Source: Spartobacteria bacterium
Lineage (GTDB): Bacteria > Verrucomicrobiota > Verrucomicrobiia > Chthoniobacterales > UBA10450
Assembly: GCA_003169975.1 (NCBI GenBank)
Contig: PNAA01000025.1
Span: 1 to 64,000 of the forward strand
Length of the DNA: 64,000 nt
Direction of reading: 5' to 3'
The notes under the pieces were generated by a model that was given only the letters and a program-made list of their open reading frames with translations, made no database searches and was not told the origin of the DNA. Every line of letters starts with the position of its first letter. Within the stretch, counting starts at the first letter, position 1. Below, in pieces: positions 30,723 through 40,555 of the stretch. The translations under genes were made by a program, and so were the position numbers.

Positions 30723-31900
30723 CGAGCGAGCCGGACGCGATGGTGGCGGTCCTGGCCAGCGTGACGCCGCTTCCCGGAGCCACCGTTCCGTTACTTGAGT
30801 CGTTAGGCCGTTTTTCCGCGCAGGATGTCTTTGCCCAAAGCCCACTGCCGGCTTTCGACAATTCAGCGATGGATGGCTACGCGGTGCAGGGGAAGTCGTG
30901 CCGCGCGGGCGCGAGGTTGCGGGTGATGGGCGAGCAACCGGCCGGCGCGGATCGCGGCCTAACGATGGGGGCAGGGGAGGCCATTCGCATTTTTACCGGC
31001 GCTCCGCTGCCGGCGGGTGCGGACGCGGTCGTCATGCAGGAGGACGTGACGCGGGAAGAGACGACGATCGTCCTACAAGGCGGCGTGGAGCCGGGAGAAT
31101 TCATCCGGCGCCGGGGATCTGATCTCGCCGCGGGACAGAAGATTCTGGCGCGCGGCGAGCCAATGGCGGCGCAAACCTTTGGTCTCCTTGCTGCCCAGGG
31201 GATGGCCGAGATCGCAGTCGGTGCCGTGCCGCGGGTAGCGATTGTCGCGACCGGTGATGAGCTGGCGCGGCCGGGCGAAACGCCGCGGCCGGGACAGATT
31301 TTCGAGAGCAACTCGATCATGCTCCACGCGCTGACGCGCGGCGCCGGCGCGAAGGTCACGATGGTGGAGCATGCGCCCGACGAGCTCGAGCGGTTAACGG
31401 AAATTCTCCGGCGCGGATTGGAAAGCGACGCGCTGCTGGTGAGCGGCGGCGTCTCAGTGGGCGACCGCGATCTGGTCAAACCAGCGTTGCGGGCGCTGGG
31501 GGCGGAGATCGATCTCTGGCGGGTGGCGCTCAAGCCGGGGAAGCCGTTTCTCTTCGGCCGGGTGGGTGGTTGCGCCGTTTTTGGACTGCCCGGCAATCCG
31601 GTCTCGGCATTCGTCACCTTTTTGAAATTCGTCAGGCCGGCACTGCGAAAAATGATGGGCGCAGCCGAGCAACATTTCGGGTTGCGGAGCGTGACCGCCC
31701 GGCTCGCCACCGAGTTAACGAACGACGGCGACCGGCCCCACTACCTGCGCGGAGAGTTGCGGGAGGGCGTTTTCCGAATCAGCGGGCGGCAGGAATCGCA
31801 CGCGCTTTTTGGCCTGAGCCGGGCGAACGCGCTGCTGCGTCTGGCGCCCGGGGACAAATTGGCGGAGGGGGCGACGGTGGCGGTTGAGCTGTGGGATTAA
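30719..31900 (+). CDS. moeA: Molybdopterin molybdenumtransferase
   Basis: Inserts molybdate into adenylated molybdopterin. The 393-residue protein has the four-domain MoeA pattern: FDNSAMDGYAVQG near residue 42, RIFTGAPLPAGADAVVMQED, the VATGDEL segment, SGGVSVGDRD (MPT-binding) and FGLPGNPVSAFVTF. Coupled to the preceding small gene. Two motif copies (30800 as SLG, 30958 as LTM) fall in the first 250 bases. No other moa/mog genes are in the window. Confidence 0.95.
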   Translation: MTSEPDAMVAVLASVTPLPGATVPLLESLGRFSAQDVFAQSPLPAFDNSAMDGYAVQGKSCRAGARLRVMGEQPAGADRGLTMGAGEAIRIFTGAPLPAGADAVVMQEDVTREETTIVLQGGVEPGEFIRRRGSDLAAGQKILARGEPMAAQTFGLLAAQGMAEIAVGAVPRVAIVATGDELARPGETPRPGQIFESNSIMLHALTRGAGAKVTMVEHAPDELERLTEILRRGLESDALLVSGGVSVGDRDLVKPALRALGAEIDLWRVALKPGKPFLFGRVGGCAVFGLPGNPVSAFVTFLKFVRPALRKMMGAAEQHFGLRSVTARLATELTNDGDRPHYLRGELREGVFRISGRQESHALFGLSRANALLRLAPGDKLAEGATVAVELWD

Positions 31901-31909
31901 GTCGCCTGC

Positions 31910-31917
31910 TCGTTAGG
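31910..31917 (+). repeat. TCGTTAGG copy in the moeA-downstream gap
   Basis: One of only four exact copies of the dispersed 8-mer that are fully intergenic. It lies ten bases after the moeA stop and is followed by CGA. No stem-loop or T-run accompanies it, so it does not look like a terminator. Confidence 0.7.
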
Positions 31918-31935
31918 CGAAGCGACCCAGCCCGG

Positions 31936-32465
31936 TCAGTTTTCCCATTTTTCCTGCGTCTTCAATGAGGCCGGTTGCGCAGATTCGTTGATCAATTCGC
32001 TTCCGGAATAGACGCGCACCCAGATGCCGCTCACTGCGTCCTTCGCCTTGCTTTTCGCGCCGTTGCTGTAAAACCAATCCGCCTTCAGGCGCGCCTTTTT
32101 CAACGTCACGTGCTCGGTCTCGAAGTTGGTTTTCCCGTCGTTCTGCAGGGGCCGAGCGTCTTGCTCCCGGTCGTGCGCTCCGGCTTTGGCTCGCCGGATT
32201 TGGAGCCGAACCTTTCGTGCTTCGAGAAGACGATGTAATCGACCCGCAAATCGGGAATCTCCTTGAAGGAATGGTTCGTGATCGTGACGAGGTAGCCCCA
32301 ATTTTCCTCCGCCGATTCGGTGCTCTCGGAGGCGCTCCGTTTCACCTCGAACCGCTTCAGCTCGCACTTGACCTCTACCTGGTAGGTCAGGGCGGCCGCG
32401 CGCGCGGGCAGGACAAAAATGAGCAGGAGCGAAATGAGGCCGGCGAGAGGAAACGAAGTTTTCAT
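31936..32465 (-). pseudogene. Secreted hypothetical protein with a frameshift
   Basis: Starts ATG 32465 with a clear signal peptide (MKTSFPLAGLISLLLIF... to PARA) and continues as a beta-rich protein (YLVTITNHSFKEIPDLRVDYIVFS) to about 32150. There the reading passes into the next frame, which carries on convincingly (LQNDGKTNFETEHVTLKK to the end at 31936). The break is at a C-run (GGCCCC on the coding strand); one missing C would restore a single protein of about 175 residues. It may be a sequencing or assembly error, or a recent mutation. Family not recognised. Confidence 0.6.
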
Positions 32466-32580
32466 GGCAGGTGTCTTAGAAAAATCGCGCCGCCGGGTCA
32501 ATGTTCTTGCTGTCCGCCTTCCGCGTGATCGTAGTGCTCGTTGGTTGTCAGTTGGGCGTTTGCTCACGTGGCGAACTCGG

Positions 32581-32661
32581 GTTGTGCCGGGGTCGGTGAC
32601 CCCGGTCGCACGCTGACATGGCGACGGTCGCTCCGCCGGGATCACCGACCCCGGCTACAAC
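32581..32661. repeat. REPIN-like paired hairpin element
   Basis: Two GC-rich hairpins in opposite orientation: left arm GCCGGGGTCGGTGACCCCGG and right arm CCGGGATCACCGACCCCGGC, with outer ends GTTGT...ACAAC. The spacer contains ATGGCGAC, also found in the element before purM. The arms can pair with themselves or with each other over about 25 bases. It lies between a broken secreted-protein gene and ligD. Confidence 0.75.
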
Positions 32662-32751
32662 TCGCAGCGACGCGCGACTGAACAATAAACCAACACTACC
32701 CCACATGAACGCGGTGGCGTTTTCGTGTCTATTGAGGAAAGCGTTGTCCCG

Positions 32752-34458
32752 ATGGGTCTAACCGAATACACACGGAAACGGAATTTCTCCGTCACCGCCG
32801 AGCCGCGTGGCGCAAAAAAGCCGCGACCGAAGCGGGTCGCGGGCGCGTCCCGTTTCGTCATCCAAAAACATGACGCGAGCCGGTTGCATTACGACTTCCG
32901 GCTGGAGATGCAGGGTGTCTTAAAATCGTGGGCGGTGCCCAAGGGTCTGCCGTGGAAGCGCGGCGAAAAGCATCTCGCGGTCGAGGTCGAGGATCACCCG
33001 ATCGAGTACGAAGATTTCGAGGGCGTGATTCCCGCAGGCAATTATGGCGGCGGGACCGTCATGGTCTGGGATCGCGGTAACTATTACGTGCACGGCGAGA
33101 AACCACTCGCGGCGCTCGCCGAAGGCCGAATTCATCTCGTGCTCGAGGGGAAAAAAGTAGAGGGAGACTGGGCGTTGATTCGCACCCGGAGCGAACACGG
33201 AAAGAACCAGTGGCTTCTTTTGAAAAGCGATGCCGACGTCAAGCCGGTCTCGAAAAAGCGCGACGACGAGTCCGTCAAGACCGGCCGGACGATGAAACAG
33301 ATCGCGAAGGATCGCGACGCGGAATGGAAGTCACAGCGCGGAGATGATCGAGGTGGGCAAGAAAGCTTCCGCGAGCGCGTCCGGCAGGCGGTCGCGCACA
33401 ACACGAGCGGCGATAAGAGAAAAGGCCCGCGCGCCGCAAAGAATAAAAACGGCGCGCCCGCGCCGCTTGATTCACTCCGAGCGGCGAAGCCGCGCTTCAT
33501 CGCGCCGATGAAATCGAAGCTGCTCGAATCGCCCTCGGCAACGGGCGACTGGATTTACGAGCTGAAATTCGACGGCATTCGCGCGCTGGCGCTGAAGCAG
33601 GGCGCGAAAGTGAAATTGATCTCGCGGAATGAAAATGACCTGACGAAAAAATTCGACGAAGTCGCCGTCGCGGTCGCCGCCTTGCCCTGCGCGGAGTGCG
33701 TGATCGATGGCGAAGTCGTGGCGCTCGACGAAGAGGGCCGGTCTTCCTTTCAACTCCTCCAGGCTCGGGAAATGGAAGGCCGCGAATCGCCCCTCTACTA
33801 TTACGTCTTCGATCTCCTCCAGCTCGCGGGCAAGGACCTGACTGCGCTTCCCCTAACGATCCGGAAAGAAACGCTCCGGCAGCTTTGCGGCGCGGCGGGC
33901 GATCCCATCCGCTACTCGGGCGAGCTGGGGGACGATGCCGGAGCGCTGCTCGACGAGGTGCGGCGGCGCGGGCTCGAGGGCATCATCGGCAAGCGGGCAA
34001 ATTCCGTTTATGAGCCGGGGCGGCGGAGCGGCGCGTGGATCAAGCTCAAGTGCGTACAGGAACAGGAATTTGTCATCGGCGGTTATACGCCGCCGGCCGG
34101 CTCGCGGAAGCATTTCGGCGCGCTCCTCGTCGGCTATTACGAAAAGAAGAAGCTGTTTTTCGCCGGCAAGGTGGGCACTGGCTTCGACGAGAAATTGCTC
34201 GCGACGCTCCACCGGAAACTTCAGGGCGAAGCGCGGAAGGATTGTCCGTTTGTCGATCTTCCATCGAAACAGGGTGGCCAATGGGTGCAGGCGATCACGC
34301 CCGCGATAATGCGGAAAATCCATTGGGTGAATCCCGTCTTCGTCTGCCAGGTGAAATTCGCCGAATGGACACGCGACGGGAAGCTGCGCGCCCCGGTCTT
34401 CCTGGGTCTGCGCGAAGACAAATCGCCCCGCGCGGTGCAGCGCGAGACCGCTACCTAA
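32752..34458 (+). CDS. ligD: ATP-dependent DNA ligase, LigD type (PE + ligase)
   Basis: End-joining ligase of about 568 residues. The N-terminal 3'-phosphoesterase domain has FVIQKHDASRLHYDFRLE (His and Asp), DHPIEYEDFEG and IPAGNYGGGTVMVWDRG. A Lys/Arg/Glu-rich linker leads to the nucleotidyltransferase domain with the adenylation lysine in YELKFDGIRALAL (about residue 277) and then the OB-fold (GGYTPPAGSRKHFGALLVGYY). The LigD polymerase domain is absent and no ku gene is visible in the window. GTG at 32725 is an alternative start. The TAA stop lies inside a CCTAACGA copy. Confidence 0.93.
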   Translation: MGLTEYTRKRNFSVTAEPRGAKKPRPKRVAGASRFVIQKHDASRLHYDFRLEMQGVLKSWAVPKGLPWKRGEKHLAVEVEDHPIEYEDFEGVIPAGNYGGGTVMVWDRGNYYVHGEKPLAALAEGRIHLVLEGKKVEGDWALIRTRSEHGKNQWLLLKSDADVKPVSKKRDDESVKTGRTMKQIAKDRDAEWKSQRGDDRGGQESFRERVRQAVAHNTSGDKRKGPRAAKNKNGAPAPLDSLRAAKPRFIAPMKSKLLESPSATGDWIYELKFDGIRALALKQGAKVKLISRNENDLTKKFDEVAVAVAALPCAECVIDGEVVALDEEGRSSFQLLQAREMEGRESPLYYYVFDLLQLAGKDLTALPLTIRKETLRQLCGAAGDPIRYSGELGDDAGALLDEVRRRGLEGIIGKRANSVYEPGRRSGAWIKLKCVQEQEFVIGGYTPPAGSRKHFGALLVGYYEKKKLFFAGKVGTGFDEKLLATLHRKLQGEARKDCPFVDLPSKQGGQWVQAITPAIMRKIHWVNPVFVCQVKFAEWTRDGKLRAPVFLGLREDKSPRAVQRETAT

Positions 34459-34461
34459 CGA
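34454..34461 (-). repeat. CCTAACGA copy giving stops to two convergent genes
   Basis: The TAA at 34456-34458 ends ligD on the plus strand and the reverse-strand TAG (34455-34457) ends the squalene/phytoene synthase gene. Both stops lie within this one exact copy of the dispersed 8-mer, so the two coding regions overlap by four bases. Confidence 0.9.
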
Positions 34462-35405
34462 GGTGCTTCGAGCAGCCGTTGAAAGAGCGCGCGTAAGGCG
34501 ACCGGGGAAGCCGCCGCCGCGAGGCTGGCGACCAGGATCCGCCGGACCGTCTTTCGTGCCACTTTGATTTTCCGCACCCGCGCTTCGGGCCCAGCCTGCC
34601 GCAGGAGCGCGAGCGTGCGCGCCCCGATCAAGGCCGGCAGCGCCGTCGCGAAGCGCATTCGCCAATTCGTGAGGGCGGAACAGTAGTCAATTCCGGCCTC
34701 GAGGCGCTCCTCCGCCCGGTCCAGCCAGCGCGCGAAAACCTCTGCCGCCGGCTTGCCTGCCAATTCATCGGAGGGCAAATAGCCGCGACCGGACTTTGCA
34801 TCCGCGAAGCAGTCGCGCAGGACGTTGATCAGTTGCAGGCCTTTGCCGTACTCGATCCCGAGTTGTCCCATCTCGTTAGGCGGACGACGGGCGAACGGAG
34901 GAAGATGCCGAAAACCGAGTTTCGTCCAGAAAACGCCGACACAGCCGGCCACCAGATAAGTGTATTCATCCAGCTCCGCGGCGCTCTGCAGGGAGGTCAC
35001 GACCGCGGGGTCGCCAAATCTCCGGACATCGAGTTCCTGGCCCCTGACGATCGTCTGCAGCACCGCCCGGATGTCGTCGCGGTCAGCCGGTTCGATCCTC
35101 GCCAGCCAATCGATGCAGCCGCGCAGATTCTCAATCAGCCGGCGCTCAGCCGGATCGCTCTGGCGCGCGGCGAAATCGCGCAGCGATTCCGCGACCGTGA
35201 CGAAGTCGCTTTCGCCCGCGATGACCCGCGCGAAAGCCAGCAGGGTCGTGAGGCGCGTCGCCGCCGGGATCGCCGCGGTGTCCGCGATGGTGTCGGTCGC
35301 GCGCGCCAGCAGGTAGGCCAAGCTGACCGGCTCCCGTAGCGGGCGCGGCAGGAAACGAATGGTCAGATAAAACGAGCGCGAAACCGATCTGAGGATCGCC
35401 TTCAC
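34455..35405 (-). CDS. Squalene/phytoene synthase family protein
   Basis: Head-to-head prenyl-diphosphate synthase of 316 residues. Visible are SRSFYLTIRFLP at the start, the first Asp-rich motif in RATDTIADT (about residues 35-43) and the second, NVLRDCFADAKSGRGYLP (about 185-200). These bind the Mg-diphosphates of farnesyl or geranylgeranyl diphosphate. Product could be squalene or phytoene; hopanoid HpnC/HpnD-like proteins belong here too. I start at GTG 35405, which overlaps the upstream DUF362 stop (GTGA). The motif copy at 34873 is coded as P-N-E. Confidence 0.88.
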   Translation of the reverse strand: MKAILRSVSRSFYLTIRFLPRPLREPVSLAYLLARATDTIADTAAIPAATRLTTLLAFARVIAGESDFVTVAESLRDFAARQSDPAERRLIENLRGCIDWLARIEPADRDDIRAVLQTIVRGQELDVRRFGDPAVVTSLQSAAELDEYTYLVAGCVGVFWTKLGFRHLPPFARRPPNEMGQLGIEYGKGLQLINVLRDCFADAKSGRGYLPSDELAGKPAAEVFARWLDRAEERLEAGIDYCSALTNWRMRFATALPALIGARTLALLRQAGPEARVRKIKVARKTVRRILVASLAAAASPVALRALFQRLLEAPR

Positions 35406-36508
35406 CGGCCAACATCGCGGATTTGGATCTGCGCAGGGTTCGCATTTCCCAAACCTATCTGGCCCGCCACCATGACGTGCGCGCCCATCCGCTTGATCGG
35501 CGGCAGCTTTCCTTTCTTGCGCCATTCCTCGAGTTGCCGGAGCGCGAGCGCATCGATCGCGACCGGGTCTTTGCTCGCATAAAGGGTGGCGAAGGGGAAG
35601 GCATAGCCCGGCTGCGACTGTGGGCCGCCCGCGTACTGGGCGAGCAATCCGTCCATCAGGTTGAGGACCACTTTTTGTCCGATGTGCGGATCGTTATAAA
35701 TCTCCGGGATGCTCGAGGCGCCGAAATCCGGCGGCACGCCGAAGCGTCGCCAGTTGTCGATGTTGGGAATGGTGACGTTATAGAGACAGCCGGCCACGCC
35801 GTTGCGCACGCTGTCGCTCAAGACCGGCAGGTTGATGATTTTCGTCATCTCGTTCGCCACGATTTTTGAAAAGTGACTGATGCTGCTCGTATTCTCGGTG
35901 TCGCTCAGGAGCGGCACCTGGCCTTTGTTGCCGACGTATTCAAAGTCGCCCCAGATCAAGTTGCCGAGAAAAGGCTCGGAGATGATCGCCTTGGGATCGT
36001 AGCCGTCGCGCGGCGGGATCGATTTCAATTGGTAACCTTCGCCGCGGGTGTAGCCGGCTTCCTTGATTCCACCGAGCGATTTGTCCCAGACGATGATGTC
36101 CTGGCGCTGATGTCCGGCCGCGACCAGGCCGTCGACGATCGCGTTCACGATATCGCGATGGGTAGTGAAAAGTTCGCCGCCCGCCGCCGAAATCTTGATT
36201 CCGACCCGGTCGTTGGGCTTGACCAGGGAACGCCACGCGCTCGCGATGTCGGGCTGATGGGTGACCGCGAGGACGAGCTCATTGGTCATGCGCCTAACGA
36301 TTTCTGGATTGGTGTGATAGTCCTGGATCGCCGCCGGATTGGAGGCGCGATAGACGATGGAGGGGGTCGGTGCAGGCGGGGGCGGGGGCGGCGGAGGAGG
36401 GCCCTGGGCGAAGGCGGCGGCGCACCCGACACTGGCGAAGAGAAAAGCGATTGAGCGGATGAGGCGAGCGGCGATGGTGGACTCTATGGGCGGGGAGGCG
36501 ATTGACAA
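35402..36508 (-). CDS. DUF362 domain protein, exported
   Basis: A 368-residue protein with a signal peptide (about residues 15-35, ending AAAFAQG) and then a run of nine prolines. The body matches DUF362: DRVGIKISAAGGELFTTHRDIVNAIVDGL, DIIVWDKSLGGIKEAGY, KIINLPVLSDSVRNGVAGCLYN and DPVAIDALALRQLEEWR. DUF362 proteins are uncharacterised; many are ferredoxin-linked, but no Cys cluster is seen here. The only start I can find is TTG 36508, so its 5' end overlaps the divergent hemW start. It is translationally coupled to the synthase gene. Confidence 0.75.
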   Translation of the reverse strand: MSIASPPIESTIAARLIRSIAFLFASVGCAAAFAQGPPPPPPPPPAPTPSIVYRASNPAAIQDYHTNPEIVRRMTNELVLAVTHQPDIASAWRSLVKPNDRVGIKISAAGGELFTTHRDIVNAIVDGLVAAGHQRQDIIVWDKSLGGIKEAGYTRGEGYQLKSIPPRDGYDPKAIISEPFLGNLIWGDFEYVGNKGQVPLLSDTENTSSISHFSKIVANEMTKIINLPVLSDSVRNGVAGCLYNVTIPNIDNWRRFGVPPDFGASSIPEIYNDPHIGQKVVLNLMDGLLAQYAGGPQSQPGYAFPFATLYASKDPVAIDALALRQLEEWRKKGKLPPIKRMGAHVMVAGQIGLGNANPAQIQIRDVGR

Positions 36509-37703
36509 CTCTGCGGCAGCGAATGCCCTGCAGCACGTTTATGTCCATATCCCGTTTTGCGCGCGGATTTGTCCTTACTGCGCTTTTTACAAGGAGCGCG
36601 CCGATCCGGCCCAGGCCGCCCGGTTTTGCGAGGCGGTGCTGGCGGAGCTTGCTGTGGCCGCTTCGCTATGCGAAGCGCACGAGAAGGCTCGGGAGCTCAA
36701 TGGGGCAGGTGGAACGCAGGCCCGCGCCGCCCACAGGGCGGCGGCTACAGCGACTCTGCGGCCGAAAACGATCTTTTTCGGCGGCGGGACGCCGACCGCT
36801 CTAACGACGGCGCAACTTGATTCGTTGCTCCGCGGCTTTCATGCGCAGCTTGATTTGTCGGAGCTGCGGGAGTGGACGTTCGAGGCGAATCCCGGCAGCG
36901 TTTCGGAACGCAAAGCGGGCCTCTTGCGCGACTACGGCGTCGACCGGATCAGCCTCGGCGTGCAATCGTTCGATGACGCGCTCTTGCAATTGCTCGGTCG
37001 CGAGCATTCCGCGGCGCAAGCGGAGGCGTCTTTCCATTTGTTGCGGCGGAGCGGATTCGAGAACCTGAACATCGATCTGATGTTCGGATTGCCCGGTCAG
37101 ACGCTCGCCCAATGGGAAGCGACGTTGCAGCGCGCGATCGCGCTCGGGCCGGATCATGTTTCGGCGTACTGCCTGACCTACGAAGAGGACACCGACTTTT
37201 TCCGGCGGCACGCGCGCGGCGAATTCCGGACCGACCCGGAAGCGGACGCTGACTTTTTCACGAGAGCGACGGACTTGTTAGGCGAGGCGGGCTACGAGCA
37301 GTATGAGGTTTCAAATTACGCGCGCCCCGGTTTCGAGTCGGTGCATAATCGCGCCTACTGGGGAGGCCACGATTACCTCGGGATCGGACCGAGCGCGGTA
37401 TCGACGGTCGGGCTGCGGCGCTGGCAAAATGTTTCGGATTATCGGGTCTATGCCGATCGTGTTCTCGCCGGCGAGACGGCTTCGACCGGCGATGAAGTCT
37501 TGACGCCTCAAATGAAGCGGTCGGAGGCGATCGCGTTGTCGTTGCGTACCAGCACCGGTATTCCCGCGGCTTGGGTCGAGGATCGCGCAAACGAAGTGGA
37601 AGAGTTCGTCAGGCTGGGATTGATGCAGGCGAAAACGGAGCGCTATGTGCTGACGCCCGCCGGCCGTTTCCTCGCTGACTCGGTGGCGGAAGCGTTCCTG
37701 TAG
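36486..37703 (+). CDS. hemW: Radical SAM heme chaperone HemW
   Basis: HemN-like radical SAM protein that delivers heme to apoproteins. Visible features are the 4Fe-4S site CARICPYCAFYKE (CxxxCxxC plus the C-x-F typical of HemW), FFGGGTPTAL, the FEANPGSV segment, RISLGVQSFDD and NIDLMFGLPGQT. Between the first helix and the KTIFFGGGTP strand there are about 30 extra residues (ASLCEAHEKARELNGAGG onwards) encoded by a two-hairpin repeat element at 36659-36749. The TAG stop sits in another REP palindrome. I choose ATG 36486; ATG 36474 is possible. Confidence 0.9.
   Translation: MGGEAIDNSAAANALQHVYVHIPFCARICPYCAFYKERADPAQAARFCEAVLAELAVAASLCEAHEKARELNGAGGTQARAAHRAAATATLRPKTIFFGGGTPTALTTAQLDSLLRGFHAQLDLSELREWTFEANPGSVSERKAGLLRDYGVDRISLGVQSFDDALLQLLGREHSAAQAEASFHLLRRSGFENLNIDLMFGLPGQTLAQWEATLQRAIALGPDHVSAYCLTYEEDTDFFRRHARGEFRTDPEADADFFTRATDLLGEAGYEQYEVSNYARPGFESVHNRAYWGGHDYLGIGPSAVSTVGLRRWQNVSDYRVYADRVLAGETASTGDEVLTPQMKRSEAIALSLRTSTGIPAAWVEDRANEVEEFVRLGLMQAKTERYVLTPAGRFLADSVAEAFL
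36659..36749. repeat. REPIN-like element inside the hemW coding region
   Basis: Hairpin 1 is CGCTTCGC-TAT-GCGAAGCG (36659-36677) and hairpin 2 is GCCGCCC-ACA-GGGCGGC (36726-36742), followed by GGCTACA. The spacer reads GAGAAGGCTCGGGAGCTCAA, similar in place and wording to the spacer of the element before purM (GAGAAGGTCCAG..GCAATGG). The element keeps the hemW frame open and adds residues not found in typical HemW. Confidence 0.7.
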
Positions 37704-37726
37704 CCGGGGTCATCGCCCCCGGCTAC
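37700..37726. repeat. Single REP palindrome at hemW/uppS junction
   Basis: GTAGCCGGGG and CCCCGGCTAC pair perfectly around TCATCGC. The first TAG is the hemW stop codon. It lies between the convergent ends of hemW and uppS, so it could act as a bidirectional transcript end, but no T-run follows. Confidence 0.8.
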
Positions 37727-37728
37727 AA

Positions 37729-38442
37729 CTACAGCGCGCCGTAACGGCGCTGGCGCCGGCCGAACTCTTCGACTGCGGCGAAGAGATCTTCTTTTCCAAA
37801 GTCGGGCCAGAGTTTGGGCGTGACATACATCTCGGTGTAGGAGAGCTGCCAGAGGAGGAAATTGGAAATTCGCATTTCGCCCGAGGTGCGGATGAGCAGG
37901 TCAGGGTCGGGATAATAGCGGGTGTAGAGATGCTTGCTGAACATCTCGACGTCGATCATCGCGCGGTCGATGTGGCCGAGATCAACTTCGCGGAGCAGGC
38001 TCTTAATCCCGTCAATGATCTCGAGCCGGCCGCCGTAGCTGAGCGCGAGAATGAGGGTGAGCCCTTTGTTTTTGGCGGTCTGCTCGATCGATTTGTGGAG
38101 TTGCTTCTGACAGGCTGCCGGCAAATCCGTGAGGCGACCAATTGCCTGCAGGCGAACGTTGTTCTCGGCCATCTCGGAAGTCTTTTCCTTCAGGAAGCGC
38201 TCGAGCAGGCCCATCAGGGCAAGGACTTCGCTTTTTGGGCGACGCCAGTTTTCAGCCGAAAATGCATAGAGAGTAAGGAACTCGATCTTGAGTTCGCCGC
38301 AGCCTTCGACACAGGCCTTGACCGCCTTGGCGCCTTCTTCGTGCCCCTTGATCCGCGGCAAGCCGCGCTCCTTGGCCCAGCGGCCGTTGCCGTCCATGAT
38401 GATGGCCACATGGCTCGGGATCGCTTTGTGCGGTGCGGCCAT
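37729..38442 (-). CDS. uppS: Isoprenyl transferase (undecaprenyl diphosphate synthase)
   Basis: Cis-prenyltransferase adding isopentenyl diphosphate to farnesyl diphosphate to make the C55 carrier lipid. The 237-residue protein has HVAIIMDGNGRWAKERG (catalytic Asp in MDGNGRW), GHEEGAKAV, TLYAFSAENWRRP, and the C-terminal DPDLLIRTSGEMRISNFLLW signature. It is followed upstream by purA (four bases away), same strand. Functionally it pairs with uppP in this window. Confidence 0.96.
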   Translation of the reverse strand: MAAPHKAIPSHVAIIMDGNGRWAKERGLPRIKGHEEGAKAVKACVEGCGELKIEFLTLYAFSAENWRRPKSEVLALMGLLERFLKEKTSEMAENNVRLQAIGRLTDLPAACQKQLHKSIEQTAKNKGLTLILALSYGGRLEIIDGIKSLLREVDLGHIDRAMIDVEMFSKHLYTRYYPDPDLLIRTSGEMRISNFLLWQLSYTEMYVTPKLWPDFGKEDLFAAVEEFGRRQRRYGAL

Positions 38443-38446
38443 GATG

Positions 38447-39894
<1,448 letters not shown>

Positions 39895-39902
39895 CTTCAA
39901 CT

Positions 39903-40055
39903 ATGCGAACTATTCTTCTCATCATTTTGATCCTGCTTCTGATCGGTGCGTTTCCGTCCTGGCCCTATAGCACTGGCTGGGGCTACTATCCGTCCGGCGG
40001 AATCGGATTGGTCCTGCTGATCGTCCTGATCCTCGTCCTCGTGGGGCGGATTTAG
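39903..40055 (+). CDS. DUF3309-like small membrane protein
   Basis: A 50-codon gene. The product starts MRTILLIILILLLIGAFPSW, has a YSTGWGYYPSGGIG turn, and a second hydrophobic helix (LVLLIVLILVLVGRI). The two-helix hairpin with a W..Y..GW.Y.P.G centre is the pattern of DUF3309, a common small protein of unknown role. It stands alone between purA and the DUF6941-like gene. Confidence 0.75.
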   Translation: MRTILLIILILLLIGAFPSWPYSTGWGYYPSGGIGLVLLIVLILVLVGRI

Positions 40056-40079
40056 GGACGGCGGCGGTCTCTCCGCGGT

Positions 40080-40087
40080 TCGTTAGG
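40080..40087 (+). repeat. TCGTTAGG copy between two convergent genes
   Basis: An exact intergenic copy of the dispersed 8-mer between the DUF3309-like gene and the convergent gene ending at 40127. It is followed by GGGA and then directly by a REP palindrome. Confidence 0.7.
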
Positions 40088-40090
40088 GGA

Positions 40091-40111
40091 GCCGGGCTCA
40101 CCGAGCCCGGC
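40091..40111. repeat. Single REP palindrome
   Basis: GCCGGGCTC-ACC-GAGCCCGGC, a perfect 9-bp stem with a three-base loop, in the gap between convergent genes. No T-run follows on either strand, so I class it with the dispersed REP family rather than as a terminator. Confidence 0.75.
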
Positions 40112-40126
40112 GGCGGCCCTGAGGCG

Positions 40127-40528
40127 TCAGGCTTGCTTGACCTGGATCACCGGTAACGGAAAGCGCAGGCGCAACTCGTCGCCCAGGTAAATTTCGACGT
40201 GATGCAGACCGAACTGCTGGAACTGCACCCCGCCGAAATAATGGACGTTGGTCGCATGGCCTTCCATTTCCTTCAGGTCGAAATCGACTTCGGCCTGCGC
40301 GACCGTCTGGGTATCGTCCGGGCCGATGATTTTCGAGCGCTGATGAAACCGGCCCGCGCCGCTGCACCAGCGCGTCCAGATGCAGAGGCGCAGGTAATTG
40401 ACCGGCAGCTTCGGCGTCGGCACGATGTTGAGCACGCCGACAAGCGTCTGCATGCCGTTGAATTCGCAGCGCACATCCTCGCAGAGCACGCAGCTTTGGA
40501 GGTCGGGTAGGATGATCTGGGTTTGCAA
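40127..40528 (-). CDS. DUF6941-like hypothetical protein
   Basis: A 133-residue protein of beta-rich look. The start SCVLCEDVRCEFNGMQTLVGVLNIVP and the body FHQRSKIIGPD...VDFDLKEMEGHATNVHYFGGVQFQQFG...HVEIYLGDE resemble a family common in Verrucomicrobia and Planctomycetes annotated DUF6941. Function is unknown. The start appears to be TTG 40528; no ATG fits. It lies downstream of uppP, same strand. Confidence 0.6.
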   Translation of the reverse strand: MQTQIILPDLQSCVLCEDVRCEFNGMQTLVGVLNIVPTPKLPVNYLRLCIWTRWCSGAGRFHQRSKIIGPDDTQTVAQAEVDFDLKEMEGHATNVHYFGGVQFQQFGLHHVEIYLGDELRLRFPLPVIQVKQA

Positions 40529-40555
40529 GGTGCTCTCAGCTTACGCCTTTTCCCG

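Noticed and set aside
37700-37726. GC-rich palindromes after hemW, ybaB and others as intrinsic terminators
   Set aside because: None is followed by a convincing T-run, and the same sequences recur as dispersed repeats, including inside hemW.
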